From contig NZ_JARYZI010000003.1 in NCBI RefSeq assembly GCF_029914245.1, positions 62,001 through 126,000 of the forward strand: DNA of 64,000 nucleotides, in the 5' to 3' direction. Numbering within the stretch: the stretch's first letter is position 1; every line of letters starts with the position of its first letter. Below the pieces are notes generated by a model. That model worked only from the letters and a program-made list of their open reading frames with translations. It searched no databases and was not told the DNA's origin. This document shows, piece after piece, positions 25,451 to 34,781 of this stretch. A program made the position numbers and the translations under genes. The stretch is from Fusibacter bizertensis (GTDB lineage: Bacteria > Bacillota > Clostridia > Peptostreptococcales > Acidaminobacteraceae).

Positions 25451-25646
25451 ACTCATAAAAAAACCTTCTCCAAGGAGAAGGCTAAAGTCAACATGAAACA
25501 ACCCTAATAGGGTTAAACTATAGCTCCTGCCTTTCAATTCAGATAACTCTTTCTTGTTAGGTGGAATATGGAAATCACACATTCTAAAGAAATTCTCGAG
25601 AATATGATCTTGTTAATAGTTTATCAATACCAGACTTATTTGTCAA
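25451..25646 (-). promoter_or_regulatory. Promoter and structured leader with terminator before the hyd operon
   Basis: On the minus strand TTGACA (25646-25641), a 17-base spacer and TAAACT (25623-25618) form a likely promoter right after the diguanylate cyclase gene. About 145 bases of leader follow with TTCTCGAGAA, an AACCC/GGGTT hairpin and then a terminator, about 55 bases before the TM1266 start. AAGGC in the leader could pair with GCCTT of the terminator stem, so attenuation is possible. I cannot match it to a known riboswitch. Confidence 0.45.
25457..25481 (-). terminator. Terminator/attenuator hairpin upstream of the hyd operon
   Basis: On the minus strand CCTTCTCC (25481-25474) pairs with GGAGAAGG (25471-25464) around a two-base loop and is followed by seven T. 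It may terminate the cyclase transcript, a short RNA, or attenuate the hyd operon. Confidence 0.8.
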
Positions 25647-25667
25647 TAATATGTCAAACTTTTAAAC

Positions 25668-27770
25668 TTAAAATCTTGTTGCCCTAACTTGGTTTCTACC
25701 TTTCCGTTTTGAAATGTAAAGTGAAATGTCTGCACCTCTCAGTAAGTCATCTTCATTTAACAATTCATTAGATGGAGAAAAGTGCGCAAGACCAATGCTT
25801 ATGGTTACTTTTTCACCGATACCCTTCTCAATATGTGGCATATCTGCTAAATCGACTGACTTTAAAATATCATATGCGATACTTTCAACTTTTGTTTCCT
25901 CTAAATCTTGAAAAACGACTAAAAACTCATCGCCACCATACCTATAGATATATGGGGTATAGTCTAAACAGATTTTTGTGAGGATCTGAGCTACTTTTAT
26001 AATTACATTGTCTCCCTCAACATGTCCATAGTAATCATTGTATTCTTTAAAATAGTCAATATCGCACATCAATGTTGATATCGTCATCTTTTGATCATTG
26101 AATTGGCTTAAAATTGGTTTAGCATCTTGATTGAGTGCATATCTATTGAGCAATTGGCTTAGTCCATCTTTTTTTGAAATAGTTTTCAGTTGTTCATTGA
26201 GCTCTCTCATTTTAGCAGTTTTTAGTGCGTTAGCTACTGCGATGGCAATATATGATGCAATCGCTCTTAACATATCTATCTGCAAATGATCAAAGCCATT
26301 AATTGTATACTTTTGAAGTGAAAAAACACCGATTACTTCTTCATCATCAATTAAAGGGGCATAATATACTGTTTCATAAGGCACAGTTATGTCTTTAAAA
26401 TTCTTATGCAACGGTTCAAAATCATCTAGCACCATATGACTTAGATAGCCTGTATAATGATCTCTTTTCTTCCTGACAACCCAAGTTCCCATACTACTTT
26501 TATTTGAAAGGGGCACATCATAGCTCTGATTAATGACACCTTTTTCATATGTGATTCGGTTAAACAGTACCTCACGGTTTTTGTCATATAAGCCAATTAC
26601 CAATGCATCAAATTGAACAAAACTAGCAAGTTTTCCAATTATAATCTTAATTAGGGCATCATAATTTAGTTCCTTAGAAATATCTTTAGATACTTCATTG
26701 ATGAACTTCATATTTTCAATAAGTCGATCTGTATTATTTTTTAGTTGTTGTTGAAGTTCAATATCAATTCGTTCTTCATGCTGATACAAACTCATCTGAT
26801 ATAAATTGCTTAAAAGTTGCTCATCCAGTACAATTATACGTTTATAATTCCATTCTATTTGAGGATTGATTTCCATATATTGAGCAATTTTATTGACATG
26901 CATTCTCGCTTCTCTCTCAAGTTCAAATTCCGCTTGTCTCTCGGCATCTTCGCATAATTTTATACCGATCTCAAAAGCACGTTCATAATCACACATTTCA
27001 AAATAGATTTTGCTCCTCAGCAATCTCGCTTCATTGATCCCTACAATATCTCCGATTTCTTCAAAAATATTTTCTCCATTTAATGTAGCTTCAAGAGAAT
27101 ATTTTAATTTTCCTTCGAGTATCGCTATCTTAGCTTTATTAAGAAAAGTGATCCCAACATATTCTTTAACTTCTGGTTTCAAAGTAAGCATCGCTTCCAT
27201 CTTTGACATATGTGTTTTTGCTTGTTCCAGATTATTACCATCAAAATATAAATTGATAATATTATGCGTTATGAGAAAATACAGTCTATAATTATGCTCT
27301 CTTTCTGCTGACTTTTGAGCTTCTAAATAGTACTCAACTGCTCGATCGTTCATCTTAATGGTGCCATAAAGTATCGCAATATTGTTGAGAATCCCACTTT
27401 TAGCGGCCTCTATCTCTAACTGTTGCGAGAGACGTAAAGATTGATGATAATAATTAAGTGCAATATTATAACGCCCATAATAGCTGTTAATATTTCCAAG
27501 CAAATTACAAAGTCTTCGCTTAATATTGTGTAGTTGTAATTCTTCAGCTATTTTCATTGCCTCAAGTGCCTTTTCATTGGCAGATGAAGGTTCACCAGTG
27601 CTCAGTAAGTAAGTAGCAAGATTTACAAGTGATCTGGCTAGCACCGCTGGTTCATCTAACGCTTGACTAAGTGTTATCGCTTCATCAATCAACTTTTTCT
27701 TGGTAACCAAAGTGATAGCTTCATCATTTTCAATTTGATCGTTAATGTTATTAATTTCGCTGATTTTCAA
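25668..27770 (-). CDS. Diguanylate cyclase with TPR repeats and GAF domain
   Basis: 700 residues. Residues 1-330 are tetratricopeptide-like helical pairs (for example RRLCNLLGNINSYYGRYNIA). A GAF domain follows at about 370-530 (GLYDKNREVLFNRITYEKG). The C-terminal GGDEF domain has the active site RYGGDEF near residue 613 and IDYFKEYNDYYGH, so it should make c-di-GMP from two GTP in the cytosol. The product-inhibition I-site (R-x-x-D five residues before GGDEF) is absent; DYTP stands there. The start is a TTG at 27770 with GAAGGTGA upstream. It follows the M20 hydrolase gene by three bases. The TPR and GAF parts probably sense a protein partner and a small ligand. Confidence 0.88.
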   Translation of the reverse strand: MKISEINNINDQIENDEAITLVTKKKLIDEAITLSQALDEPAVLARSLVNLATYLLSTGEPSSANEKALEAMKIAEELQLHNIKRRLCNLLGNINSYYGRYNIALNYYHQSLRLSQQLEIEAAKSGILNNIAILYGTIKMNDRAVEYYLEAQKSAEREHNYRLYFLITHNIINLYFDGNNLEQAKTHMSKMEAMLTLKPEVKEYVGITFLNKAKIAILEGKLKYSLEATLNGENIFEEIGDIVGINEARLLRSKIYFEMCDYERAFEIGIKLCEDAERQAEFELEREARMHVNKIAQYMEINPQIEWNYKRIIVLDEQLLSNLYQMSLYQHEERIDIELQQQLKNNTDRLIENMKFINEVSKDISKELNYDALIKIIIGKLASFVQFDALVIGLYDKNREVLFNRITYEKGVINQSYDVPLSNKSSMGTWVVRKKRDHYTGYLSHMVLDDFEPLHKNFKDITVPYETVYYAPLIDDEEVIGVFSLQKYTINGFDHLQIDMLRAIASYIAIAVANALKTAKMRELNEQLKTISKKDGLSQLLNRYALNQDAKPILSQFNDQKMTISTLMCDIDYFKEYNDYYGHVEGDNVIIKVAQILTKICLDYTPYIYRYGGDEFLVVFQDLEETKVESIAYDILKSVDLADMPHIEKGIGEKVTISIGLAHFSPSNELLNEDDLLRGADISLYISKRKGRNQVRATRF

Positions 27771-27773
27771 CTG

Positions 27774-28973
27774 CTAATCACCTTCTTTATTATTATTAGA
27801 TAGCGCATTAATGAATTTAATTTGAAGATAAGTTCCCATCACTAAGCACATCTCATCAATATCAAAGTCTTTCGTATGAAGTGCTCCATTGGGTTGATCT
27901 TTTACGCCGCAACCCAGATGATAAAAAGCGCCCTTTGCCTCGTCTAAGAAATATGAAAAATCTTCTACTCCTAATGATGGCAATTCTTTTTCATGTACTG
28001 ATTCGATACCTAATGCTTCATGCGCCTCACTTCGAATAATACTTGTCACTTCCAAATGATTTACAAGAGCTTTGTAACCTGGTTCAAAGCTCACCTCTCC
28101 AGTAGCGCCATAATAATCGCAAGTTGAAGTTACTAGATTTTCAATCTTATCTTTCAAAAAAAGCCTAGTCTTTTCATCTGTTGTACGCATTCCACCTGAA
28201 AAAACAACCTCGTCTGATATAATATTGTCTTTCACGCCACCGTTTATTTTTCCTATAGTAATCACAGCTTGATCGAGAGGTGAAATCATTCTTGAAATTA
28301 AAGTTTGAATAGACACAATCACTTGAGCTGCAATTACAATAGCATCCACACCTTGCTGGGGATATGCACCATGTGCAGCTTTTCCTTTAATCGTTATTGA
28401 GAACGAATCAGAGGCTGCGTTAAGTTTTCCATCACGAATCTCTATTTCTCCAACTGGCATATAGGGCATAACGTGAAGTCCAAGCATATAACTTACATCC
28501 GGCGATCTCATAACACCCTCCTCAACCATACGTTCAGCTCCACCTACAGTCTCTTCAGCAGGTTGAAAGAAAAACTTCAGATTACTTTGAAGCATTTGAT
28601 TCCGTCTTGAAAAGTACTTAGCTACACCTAATTGAATCGTCGTATGTGCATCATGTCCACAAGCATGCATTACACCTGGTATAGTCGAGGCATAAGATGA
28701 GATGCTTTCTTCTTGAATTGGTAGAGCATCAATATCAGCTCTCAAACCAATTGTTGTGCGACTATTGTCTGAGAGTAATACCGCACAAACACCAGTTTCT
28801 GCACTTGGGTAATTATTAATTCCCATTTCATTTAATTCATCAATTATGCGTTCTTGCGTTGTGAACTCAAATTCACTTAACTCGGGATGGCTATGAAATT
28901 GTCTCCTCAACGCTATTAGCCAATCTTTATATCCAATAACTTCTTTATATATAGGATCATCATAGTATTTCAT
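27774..28973 (-). CDS. M20-family amidohydrolase (N-acyl-amino-acid hydrolase type)
   Basis: 399 residues of the M20D amidohydrolase family (hippurate hydrolase, N-acetyldiaminopimelate deacetylase, IAA-amino acid hydrolase). The start LRRQFHSHPELSE and the metal-binding HACGHDAHTT are typical, as are FFQPAEETVGGAERMVEEG and LGLHVMPYMPVG. A dimetal site cleaves the acyl group from an N-acylated amino acid or small peptide. The substrate cannot be chosen from sequence alone. AAGGAG precedes the ATG. It lies 18 bases after alr and three bases before the cyclase gene, so the three are probably one transcript. Confidence 0.88.
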   Translation of the reverse strand: MKYYDDPIYKEVIGYKDWLIALRRQFHSHPELSEFEFTTQERIIDELNEMGINNYPSAETGVCAVLLSDNSRTTIGLRADIDALPIQEESISSYASTIPGVMHACGHDAHTTIQLGVAKYFSRRNQMLQSNLKFFFQPAEETVGGAERMVEEGVMRSPDVSYMLGLHVMPYMPVGEIEIRDGKLNAASDSFSITIKGKAAHGAYPQQGVDAIVIAAQVIVSIQTLISRMISPLDQAVITIGKINGGVKDNIISDEVVFSGGMRTTDEKTRLFLKDKIENLVTSTCDYYGATGEVSFEPGYKALVNHLEVTSIIRSEAHEALGIESVHEKELPSLGVEDFSYFLDEAKGAFYHLGCGVKDQPNGALHTKDFDIDEMCLVMGTYLQIKFINALSNNNKEGD

Positions 28974-28991
28974 ATTTACTCCTTATTGGCA

Positions 28992-30125
28992 TCAAAATCT
29001 ATCCATATAGTCAATTCGCGTAATATTTTCTTCATCCAAAATAAGCCTTGGAACTCTTATTGCAATTCTTGCTAATAATTCATTTCGATTAGTTTGTGCA
29101 ATTTTGGCGACTTCAGAGAGTGTCGGTGCATGTTCATCGAACAATATAACTTCATCACCCACACTTAATGATGGTAATTCTGTTACATCTACCATGCACT
29201 GATCCATACAAAGCAAACCAATAATAGGTGCTTTTTGCCCATTGATAACGACAAATCCCGCATTAGATAAATTTCTAGGTAAACCGTCGGCATATCCAAC
29301 TGGTAAAACTGCAAGTGTTGTCTTTCGTTTTGCTACGAACAGATAGTCATATCCAACACCTTCTCCTATCTCTAGATATTTTATCTGAGAAATATTAGTT
29401 TTAAAGCTCATCACGGGTTTAAGCTCAAATGCTGTTTTACGGCTACAATATCCGTATAAAATTGCGCCTAACCTTACCATATTATAATGCTTGCTAGGAT
29501 AAGCAACTGCACCAATACTATCACATGCATGTTTAATCGGAATATTTACTTGTAGCTCTTTTAGTTTTTTTAATAGCTCATCAAACTTATCAAACTGCTC
29601 TTCATCTGCTTCAACATTTTTTAGCGCTAGATGGGTAAACAATCCTTCAATTTCAACAAATTCATAATTCTTAATCTCCAGCACGTCACTTATGAGTTTA
29701 TGGATCTCTTTATACCCCAATCGATTAAACCCAGAATCAAATTTCAAATGAATTTTTGCAACTTTATTATCATATGATGCATTTAGATTTAACTTTCGCG
29801 CATCTTCCAGATCAAATATTGTTAAAGTAATATCGTGCTTAACAGCAAGATCATAATCTTCCTCAAACGTTTTTCCCATAACTAAGATCGGACATTCAAT
29901 CCCGTGATTTCTAAGTGACTTAGCTTCAAAGATATTGGCTACTCCTAGATAATCCACTCCCAATTGCTCTAATTTTTTTGCGATACTTACAAGGTCATGT
30001 CCATATGCGTTTGCTTTTACGATACCTGCGATTTTTACATTTTCTGGCACCATTGCTCGCATTGATTGATAATTATGACTTAATGCAGATAAGTCTACCT
30101 CAGCTCTAGTTCCTCTCATTATCAT
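28992..30125 (-). CDS. alr: Alanine racemase
   Basis: 377 residues. The PLP-binding lysine lies in IVKANAYGHD near residue 38, and the second catalytic base tyrosine is in the VGYDYLFVAKRKTTLAVLPVGYADGLPR region. It interconverts L- and D-alanine to supply D-Ala for peptidoglycan. The beginning RAEVDLSALSHNYQ and the C-terminal CMDQCMVDVTELP are family signatures. The ATG at 30125 has AAGGATAGG upstream; a second ATG two codons later is also possible. It is preceded by a Crp/Fnr-type regulator gene on the same strand and followed by an amidohydrolase gene. Confidence 0.95.
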   Translation of the reverse strand: MIMRGTRAEVDLSALSHNYQSMRAMVPENVKIAGIVKANAYGHDLVSIAKKLEQLGVDYLGVANIFEAKSLRNHGIECPILVMGKTFEEDYDLAVKHDITLTIFDLEDARKLNLNASYDNKVAKIHLKFDSGFNRLGYKEIHKLISDVLEIKNYEFVEIEGLFTHLALKNVEADEEQFDKFDELLKKLKELQVNIPIKHACDSIGAVAYPSKHYNMVRLGAILYGYCSRKTAFELKPVMSFKTNISQIKYLEIGEGVGYDYLFVAKRKTTLAVLPVGYADGLPRNLSNAGFVVINGQKAPIIGLLCMDQCMVDVTELPSLSVGDEVILFDEHAPTLSEVAKIAQTNRNELLARIAIRVPRLILDEENITRIDYMDRF

Positions 30126-30221
30126 ACCTATCCTTACTTCTTATCTCTTAAATTTTAACATTTCAGCCTGTATCATTTCAGTTGAAATTATATCATCACA
30201 AATCGAATTGATTATAATCGC

Positions 30222-30917
30222 TCAAATTACTTTTTTCAGAGCTTCAAGATCGAGGATCTTAAAAGACGATTTGTGAAAATCAATTAAGCCTTCATCTTTC
30301 ATTTTGCCAAGTTCGCGCGAAATTGACGGCCTTGCGACATTAAAAAAATCTGCTAGTTCATCTCTATTCATAGGCAATGAAAACACTGAAGTATCTTGTA
30401 TTTGCCACTGTTCAATAAGATAAGCACTAAGTCTTCCTCTCAAACTTCTAATTGAAAGATAATCCACTTTCCTGCTAAGCAACAATGCTTTCCTTGACAT
30501 AATTTTCAACATGTTTTGAATCAATATTTGATGTGAATCACACATTTTTTCACATCTTGTTATGATGTTTTCAGGCGATACAAAAACGATTTCACTATCA
30601 AATTGCGCAGTAACATTAACTGGCCAAACTTTTTTCTCAGTAAAACTAATCATCTCACCAAACATATCACCTTGCCTCAATACGGTTAATATCGCTCTAT
30701 TTCCAGCAATATTCTCCTTGGCAATGACGGCCTCGCCTTCAATAACTATACCGATGCCATAAAAAGGTTCTCCAGCTATTGCTATGCTTTCATTTTTTTT
30801 ATACCTATGAATTCTTGGATTAAGACATTGGATCATATTGTGAATACCCGCTTTATCGATTCCCTTAAAAAGTGAGGTTCCGAAAAGACAATCTATTACT
30901 TTTTCTTCAATTTTCAT
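30222..30917 (-). CDS. Crp/Fnr-family transcriptional regulator
   Basis: 231 residues. The N-terminal cyclic-nucleotide-binding-type beta barrel (GEPFYGIGIVIEGEAVIAKE, RQGDMFGEMISF) is followed by the dimer helix and a winged helix-turn-helix (MNRDELADFFNVARPSISRE). No N-terminal cysteine cluster like that of Fnr is seen, so the signal is not obviously Fe-S based. It lies about 100 bases upstream of alr on the same strand. Whether it controls that gene is unknown. AGGAG precedes its ATG. Confidence 0.9.
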   Translation of the reverse strand: MKIEEKVIDCLFGTSLFKGIDKAGIHNMIQCLNPRIHRYKKNESIAIAGEPFYGIGIVIEGEAVIAKENIAGNRAILTVLRQGDMFGEMISFTEKKVWPVNVTAQFDSEIVFVSPENIITRCEKMCDSHQILIQNMLKIMSRKALLLSRKVDYLSIRSLRGRLSAYLIEQWQIQDTSVFSLPMNRDELADFFNVARPSISRELGKMKDEGLIDFHKSSFKILDLEALKKVI

Positions 30918-31026
30918 AGTTAACTCCTATTAGTGTATATACTCAAGCATAGCATTTTTAACAAAAATTTAAAAGTCGATTCAAAAATAAAAAAGCGATT
31001 TCAGTGCATATAATTAGATTAAAAAA

Positions 31027-31058
31027 AGAGTCATATAGGAGAACTCCTATATGACTCT
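31027..31058 (-). terminator. Terminator after nhaC
   Basis: AGAGTCATATAGGAG and its exact reverse complement CTCCTATATGACTCT form a 15-bp stem with a two-base loop. On the minus strand it is followed by seven T. Confidence 0.92.
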
Positions 31059-31075
31059 TAACATACAATTATAAA

Positions 31076-32467
31076 TTATTGCTGAACTTCTGGTTCTACT
31101 TTTTCCATCGTTATACCAGTAAAACCATAGAATATAGAAACAAGTGGATTTACTAAGTTTAAGATACAGTAAGGAACATAAGTCCAAGGCGTTAATCCTA
31201 AAGTAGCAATCATAAACGCACCACATGTATTCCAAGGAATAAGTGCAGAAGTCAATGTACCTGAATCTTCAAGACATCTTGAAAGGTTTTTAGGTGCTAA
31301 ACCTCTTTTATCAAATGCATCTTTAAACATTCTACCAGGAATAACGATTGCTAAGTACTGATCACCAGCTACTAAGTTCATACCAATTGCAGTGAAAATT
31401 GTTGCAGTTACAAGTGTACCAGTTGATTTTGCAAGTCTTAAGATTTGATTTGCCAATGCTTCAAGCATACCTGTTTTTTCCATAACGCCACCAAAAGTCA
31501 TCGCGCAAAGAATCAGAGAAACTGTCCACATCATACTGTCTAAACCACCACGTGATAATAATTCATCAACAAATACTGAACCTGTTTCTACACCAACACC
31601 ATAGTGAAGTGCATCAACAACTGCTCCAATAGACGAGCCTTGGAAAACCATAGCTGCTAGTCCACCTAGGATTGCTCCACCAAATAATCCTGGAATAGCT
31701 GGTACTTTCATAACAACGATACCAATTACGATTACTGGAATTAAAAGTAACAAAGGATTAAGTGAGAAACTTGCTGACATAGCAGTGTTCATTTCATTAA
31801 TCATTGTTAAATCAAGTACATTTCCTGAGTATTTAAAACCTAGTACTAAGAAAAATACTGTTGCGATAATATATGAAGGACCTGTTGTAAAAATCATATG
31901 CTTGATATGATCAAACAATTTTGCACCAGCCATTGCAGGCGCTAAGTTTGTTGTATCAGATAACGGAGACATTTTATCTCCAAAATAAGCACCTGAAATA
32001 ATTGCACCACCGATAATTGGAACCGGAATACCTAAGCCTTGACCGATACCCATAAGTGCAATACCTACGGTACCAGCAGTTGTCCAAGATGAACCAGTTG
32101 CAAGAGAAACAATAGAGCACATGAATAATGTAGCTACTAAGAAGATTTTTGGTGATAGAATTTTTAAACCATAGAAGATCATTGTCGGAACAACACCTGA
32201 TAAAATCCAAGTACCAATTACCATACCGATGATCATCAAGATAATAATTGCCCCCATTGACATCTTGATTGTATCTACGATTCCTTCTTCAATTTCAGAC
32301 CATTTCATATCTAGAGCAAACATACCCACAAGTGCAGCAACTATTGCTGACGTAAATAAAGGAATATGCGGTGACGCCTCAAGTACTTGAATTGCGTACC
32401 AGAGTGAACCAATTAAAAAGATTACTGGAATTAGTGCGATAAGCGGTGAAACTTTTCTTTTTTCCAT
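31076..32467 (-). CDS. nhaC: NhaC-type Na+/H+ antiporter
   Basis: 463 residues with about eleven or twelve membrane helices. Family signatures include LATGSSWTTAGTVGIALMGIG and ISGAYFGDKMSPLSDTTNLAP, which forms the conserved ion-path segment. NhaC exchanges sodium for protons across the cytoplasmic membrane. Related members exchange malate/lactate (MleN-type), and that cannot be excluded here. A single gene with its own terminator, located just downstream of a YcbAB-like two-component pair on the same strand. Control by that pair is possible but not shown. Confidence 0.9.
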   Translation of the reverse strand: MEKRKVSPLIALIPVIFLIGSLWYAIQVLEASPHIPLFTSAIVAALVGMFALDMKWSEIEEGIVDTIKMSMGAIIILMIIGMVIGTWILSGVVPTMIFYGLKILSPKIFLVATLFMCSIVSLATGSSWTTAGTVGIALMGIGQGLGIPVPIIGGAIISGAYFGDKMSPLSDTTNLAPAMAGAKLFDHIKHMIFTTGPSYIIATVFFLVLGFKYSGNVLDLTMINEMNTAMSASFSLNPLLLLIPVIVIGIVVMKVPAIPGLFGGAILGGLAAMVFQGSSIGAVVDALHYGVGVETGSVFVDELLSRGGLDSMMWTVSLILCAMTFGGVMEKTGMLEALANQILRLAKSTGTLVTATIFTAIGMNLVAGDQYLAIVIPGRMFKDAFDKRGLAPKNLSRCLEDSGTLTSALIPWNTCGAFMIATLGLTPWTYVPYCILNLVNPLVSIFYGFTGITMEKVEPEVQQ

Positions 32468-32609
32468 AATGATTATTTCCCCCTTTTTTTATTAACCACG
32501 GGTTATAACTAACCCAATCGCCATTGTGTTAATTATATTTAATCATTACTTGAAAATTTAAAAAAAATCAAAAAAATACATTTAGTTTTCTGATAATTGT
32601 ACACTTTTT

Positions 32610-33467
32610 TTACATTTCATCAACAATTAAGATAAGATTATCCATAAATTTCTTGATATTGATTTTACCACCACTTCCTTTTTTTCCTCTAATGAACTCC
32701 ATTTCCAGCCTCACTTGATCAAAATCAAATAAAGTATTGCTATATTTCACATAATTTTCGTTTAGATAATCTTCGATTCCCAAATTAGCAATGTTACTTA
32801 AACCTTTATTAATTGTCCTTCTTATTCTTTGTTCCATCGCTTTTGGATTGTCTGACAAATAGTTTGAAAGGTCTTTGAGCTTATGGTTACTTCCTTGTTT
32901 ATCAGAGCTCATTATATGTAGACAAAGTCTTGAAATATCATCGCAACCAACTTCCCCAAGTATCCCTAATCTTGAAAAAATCATTTTAAACTTCTTCTCG
33001 ATATCTTGCTCATCGTTTTGTTTATGCTTCTCACTAAACGAAACTTGTTTTATATCTTCAAGTGAAAGCACCTGTTTAATTTTATTGAGATGTGATTCTA
33101 AAGTGATTTGATCGGTTAAGTTCTTAATGACTTGTCTAATCTCTTTTTTATTTACTGGTTTACTTATAAAAAAAGTTATTCCTTTATCGTAAGCATCACC
33201 CACTATTTTTTTTGATGATACTTGTGAAATCATGATACATTTACTATTTGGGCATACGCGTTTAAATCTTTCTACTAATGAAATACCATCAAGTTCTGGC
33301 ATCAATAAATCGACAATCAATATGTCTGGTTTTAAAAGACAAATTTCATCTAGAGCAGTTAAACTTTTGTCACAAGTGCCAATAATCTCACCTAATTCGC
33401 CATCAAGCACAATTTCTTCAATCATCTTAATTACGATGATATCATCATCAACTATATAGATCTTCAT
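32610..33467 (-). CDS. YcbB (GlnL)-like response regulator
   Basis: 285 residues. The receiver domain occupies 1-120 with the acidic pocket DDD at 7-9, phospho-acceptor Asp in ILIVDLLMPELDG near residue 57, and a conserved K near 105 (FISKPVNKKE). The C-terminal 120 residues match the YcbB domain, a DNA-binding domain of Bacillus GlnL (NPKAMEQRIRRTINKGL, YVKYSNTLFDF). In Bacillus this regulator controls glutamine use and transport. The target here is unknown. It follows the kinase gene by 39 bases. Confidence 0.85.
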   Translation of the reverse strand: MKIYIVDDDIIVIKMIEEIVLDGELGEIIGTCDKSLTALDEICLLKPDILIVDLLMPELDGISLVERFKRVCPNSKCIMISQVSSKKIVGDAYDKGITFFISKPVNKKEIRQVIKNLTDQITLESHLNKIKQVLSLEDIKQVSFSEKHKQNDEQDIEKKFKMIFSRLGILGEVGCDDISRLCLHIMSSDKQGSNHKLKDLSNYLSDNPKAMEQRIRRTINKGLSNIANLGIEDYLNENYVKYSNTLFDFDQVRLEMEFIRGKKGSGGKINIKKFMDNLILIVDEM

Positions 33468-33506
33468 GCGTCCCCCTATATTACTTCTACTATTTCACTT
33501 TTCCAG

Positions 33507-34781
33507 CTATACTTTATTTTTGGGAATTGTAAGTTTGAATTTTGTACCTACTCCAATTATTGAATCCACTTCGATTTGTCCGTCAAAATATTTATCAACG
33601 ATATCTTGTACAAGAGACAATCCAATTCCTCTATTGGAGTTACCAGTATCATCATCATATTTGGTTGAAAAACCAGGTTTGAAAATATATGCAAGGGTAT
33701 CTTGAGTCATACCGCATCCATTATCAGTTATTATAAAGTAATGTTTATCTTGATCCTCAGAATGGAGAAGCTTAATTTCACCATAATTGCCAATTGCTTC
33801 GATTGCGTTGTTTACCAAATTTCGCAGCACTGACATCAGCATACTATGTTCATGAATTTGAGTTTCACTATGCACATCAAAGACTAATGTTATGTTTCGA
33901 TGCTCATTATCAATACTTCTTTGTGTAGATAAATAGAGCATTTTTGTGAGATCCATTAACTTAAGCATATCAAATGGCGTCTCTTTTAGAATAATCTCGT
34001 CAATACCTTCAATAACTTTAAAATAATTCTTTTTTATTTCATGTACATTTTTTGCGATGTTAAGCGCCTTGGTCTTTTGGGCTTCGAAGGTCAACCCATC
34101 ATATTCTCGGTACAAGCTAAAAGCTTCATCCATTACAGATTCAACATGTTCAGTATTATTTTTCAAAAAATACATTTCACCCCTTAGTTCCGAGAGCAAA
34201 TTCATTTGCATTCTGTAGCGCTCATCATGCTCTTCTTTTCTAAGAAAGAAATTATAGTATTTAATTGCACTAATCAGCACAACTGCAAGTGTAGCTCGAA
34301 TAACAGCAACTAACATTAGAGTCGCCATAACAGAATTTGAAACATAATCTGCTACACCAAACCTTGAGATAAACTCAGCTGCATTCCCTAAAAAATCGGC
34401 CGCAAGTGCTGCAAAGAAAAAAGTATAAAGTGTTTTATTTTCATTTCTAAAAAATAGAATTGTAAATACAATACCATACATTAAATCAAAATAGAGAAAA
34501 TTAAAATCTGCCCAAAATGCGTTAGCAAAGCTACCATAATAATAAAAGCCCGTCAAAGTTCGAAAGATTAAGCCGACACTTCCTATAAAGATGCCAGTTA
34601 CAGCAGGAACCAAACGTCTATCTAAATAATAATAAATAGGTAAAATAACAACAGCTAGATTAATCGTATAATCAAAAGGAAATATTTTAAGATAAAAACC
34701 TGAAATAACAGCATCCACAAATGCTATCAAGATCATCTTCGTTATCTGTACAGTTGAAAAACGCTGTGCATTAAGTGTCAT
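33507..34781 (-). CDS. Membrane sensor histidine kinase (YcbA/GlnK-like)
   Basis: 424 residues. Five or six membrane helices fill residues 1-185 without a large external sensor domain. A helical dimerisation segment follows, in which NVHEIKKNYFKV near residue 240 is the probable phospho-acceptor His region. The ATPase domain has N-box LRNLVNNAIEAIG, G1 DNGCGM, and G2 NRGIGLSLVQDI. It should phosphorylate the response regulator encoded directly downstream. Its start overlaps the DUF2161 gene by 11 bases, so the three genes form one unit. The signal sensed is unknown. A membrane-sensed ion or glutamine is a guess from neighbours and homologues. Confidence 0.85.
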   Translation of the reverse strand: MTLNAQRFSTVQITKMILIAFVDAVISGFYLKIFPFDYTINLAVVILPIYYYLDRRLVPAVTGIFIGSVGLIFRTLTGFYYYGSFANAFWADFNFLYFDLMYGIVFTILFFRNENKTLYTFFFAALAADFLGNAAEFISRFGVADYVSNSVMATLMLVAVIRATLAVVLISAIKYYNFFLRKEEHDERYRMQMNLLSELRGEMYFLKNNTEHVESVMDEAFSLYREYDGLTFEAQKTKALNIAKNVHEIKKNYFKVIEGIDEIILKETPFDMLKLMDLTKMLYLSTQRSIDNEHRNITLVFDVHSETQIHEHSMLMSVLRNLVNNAIEAIGNYGEIKLLHSEDQDKHYFIITDNGCGMTQDTLAYIFKPGFSTKYDDDTGNSNRGIGLSLVQDIVDKYFDGQIEVDSIIGVGTKFKLTIPKNKV

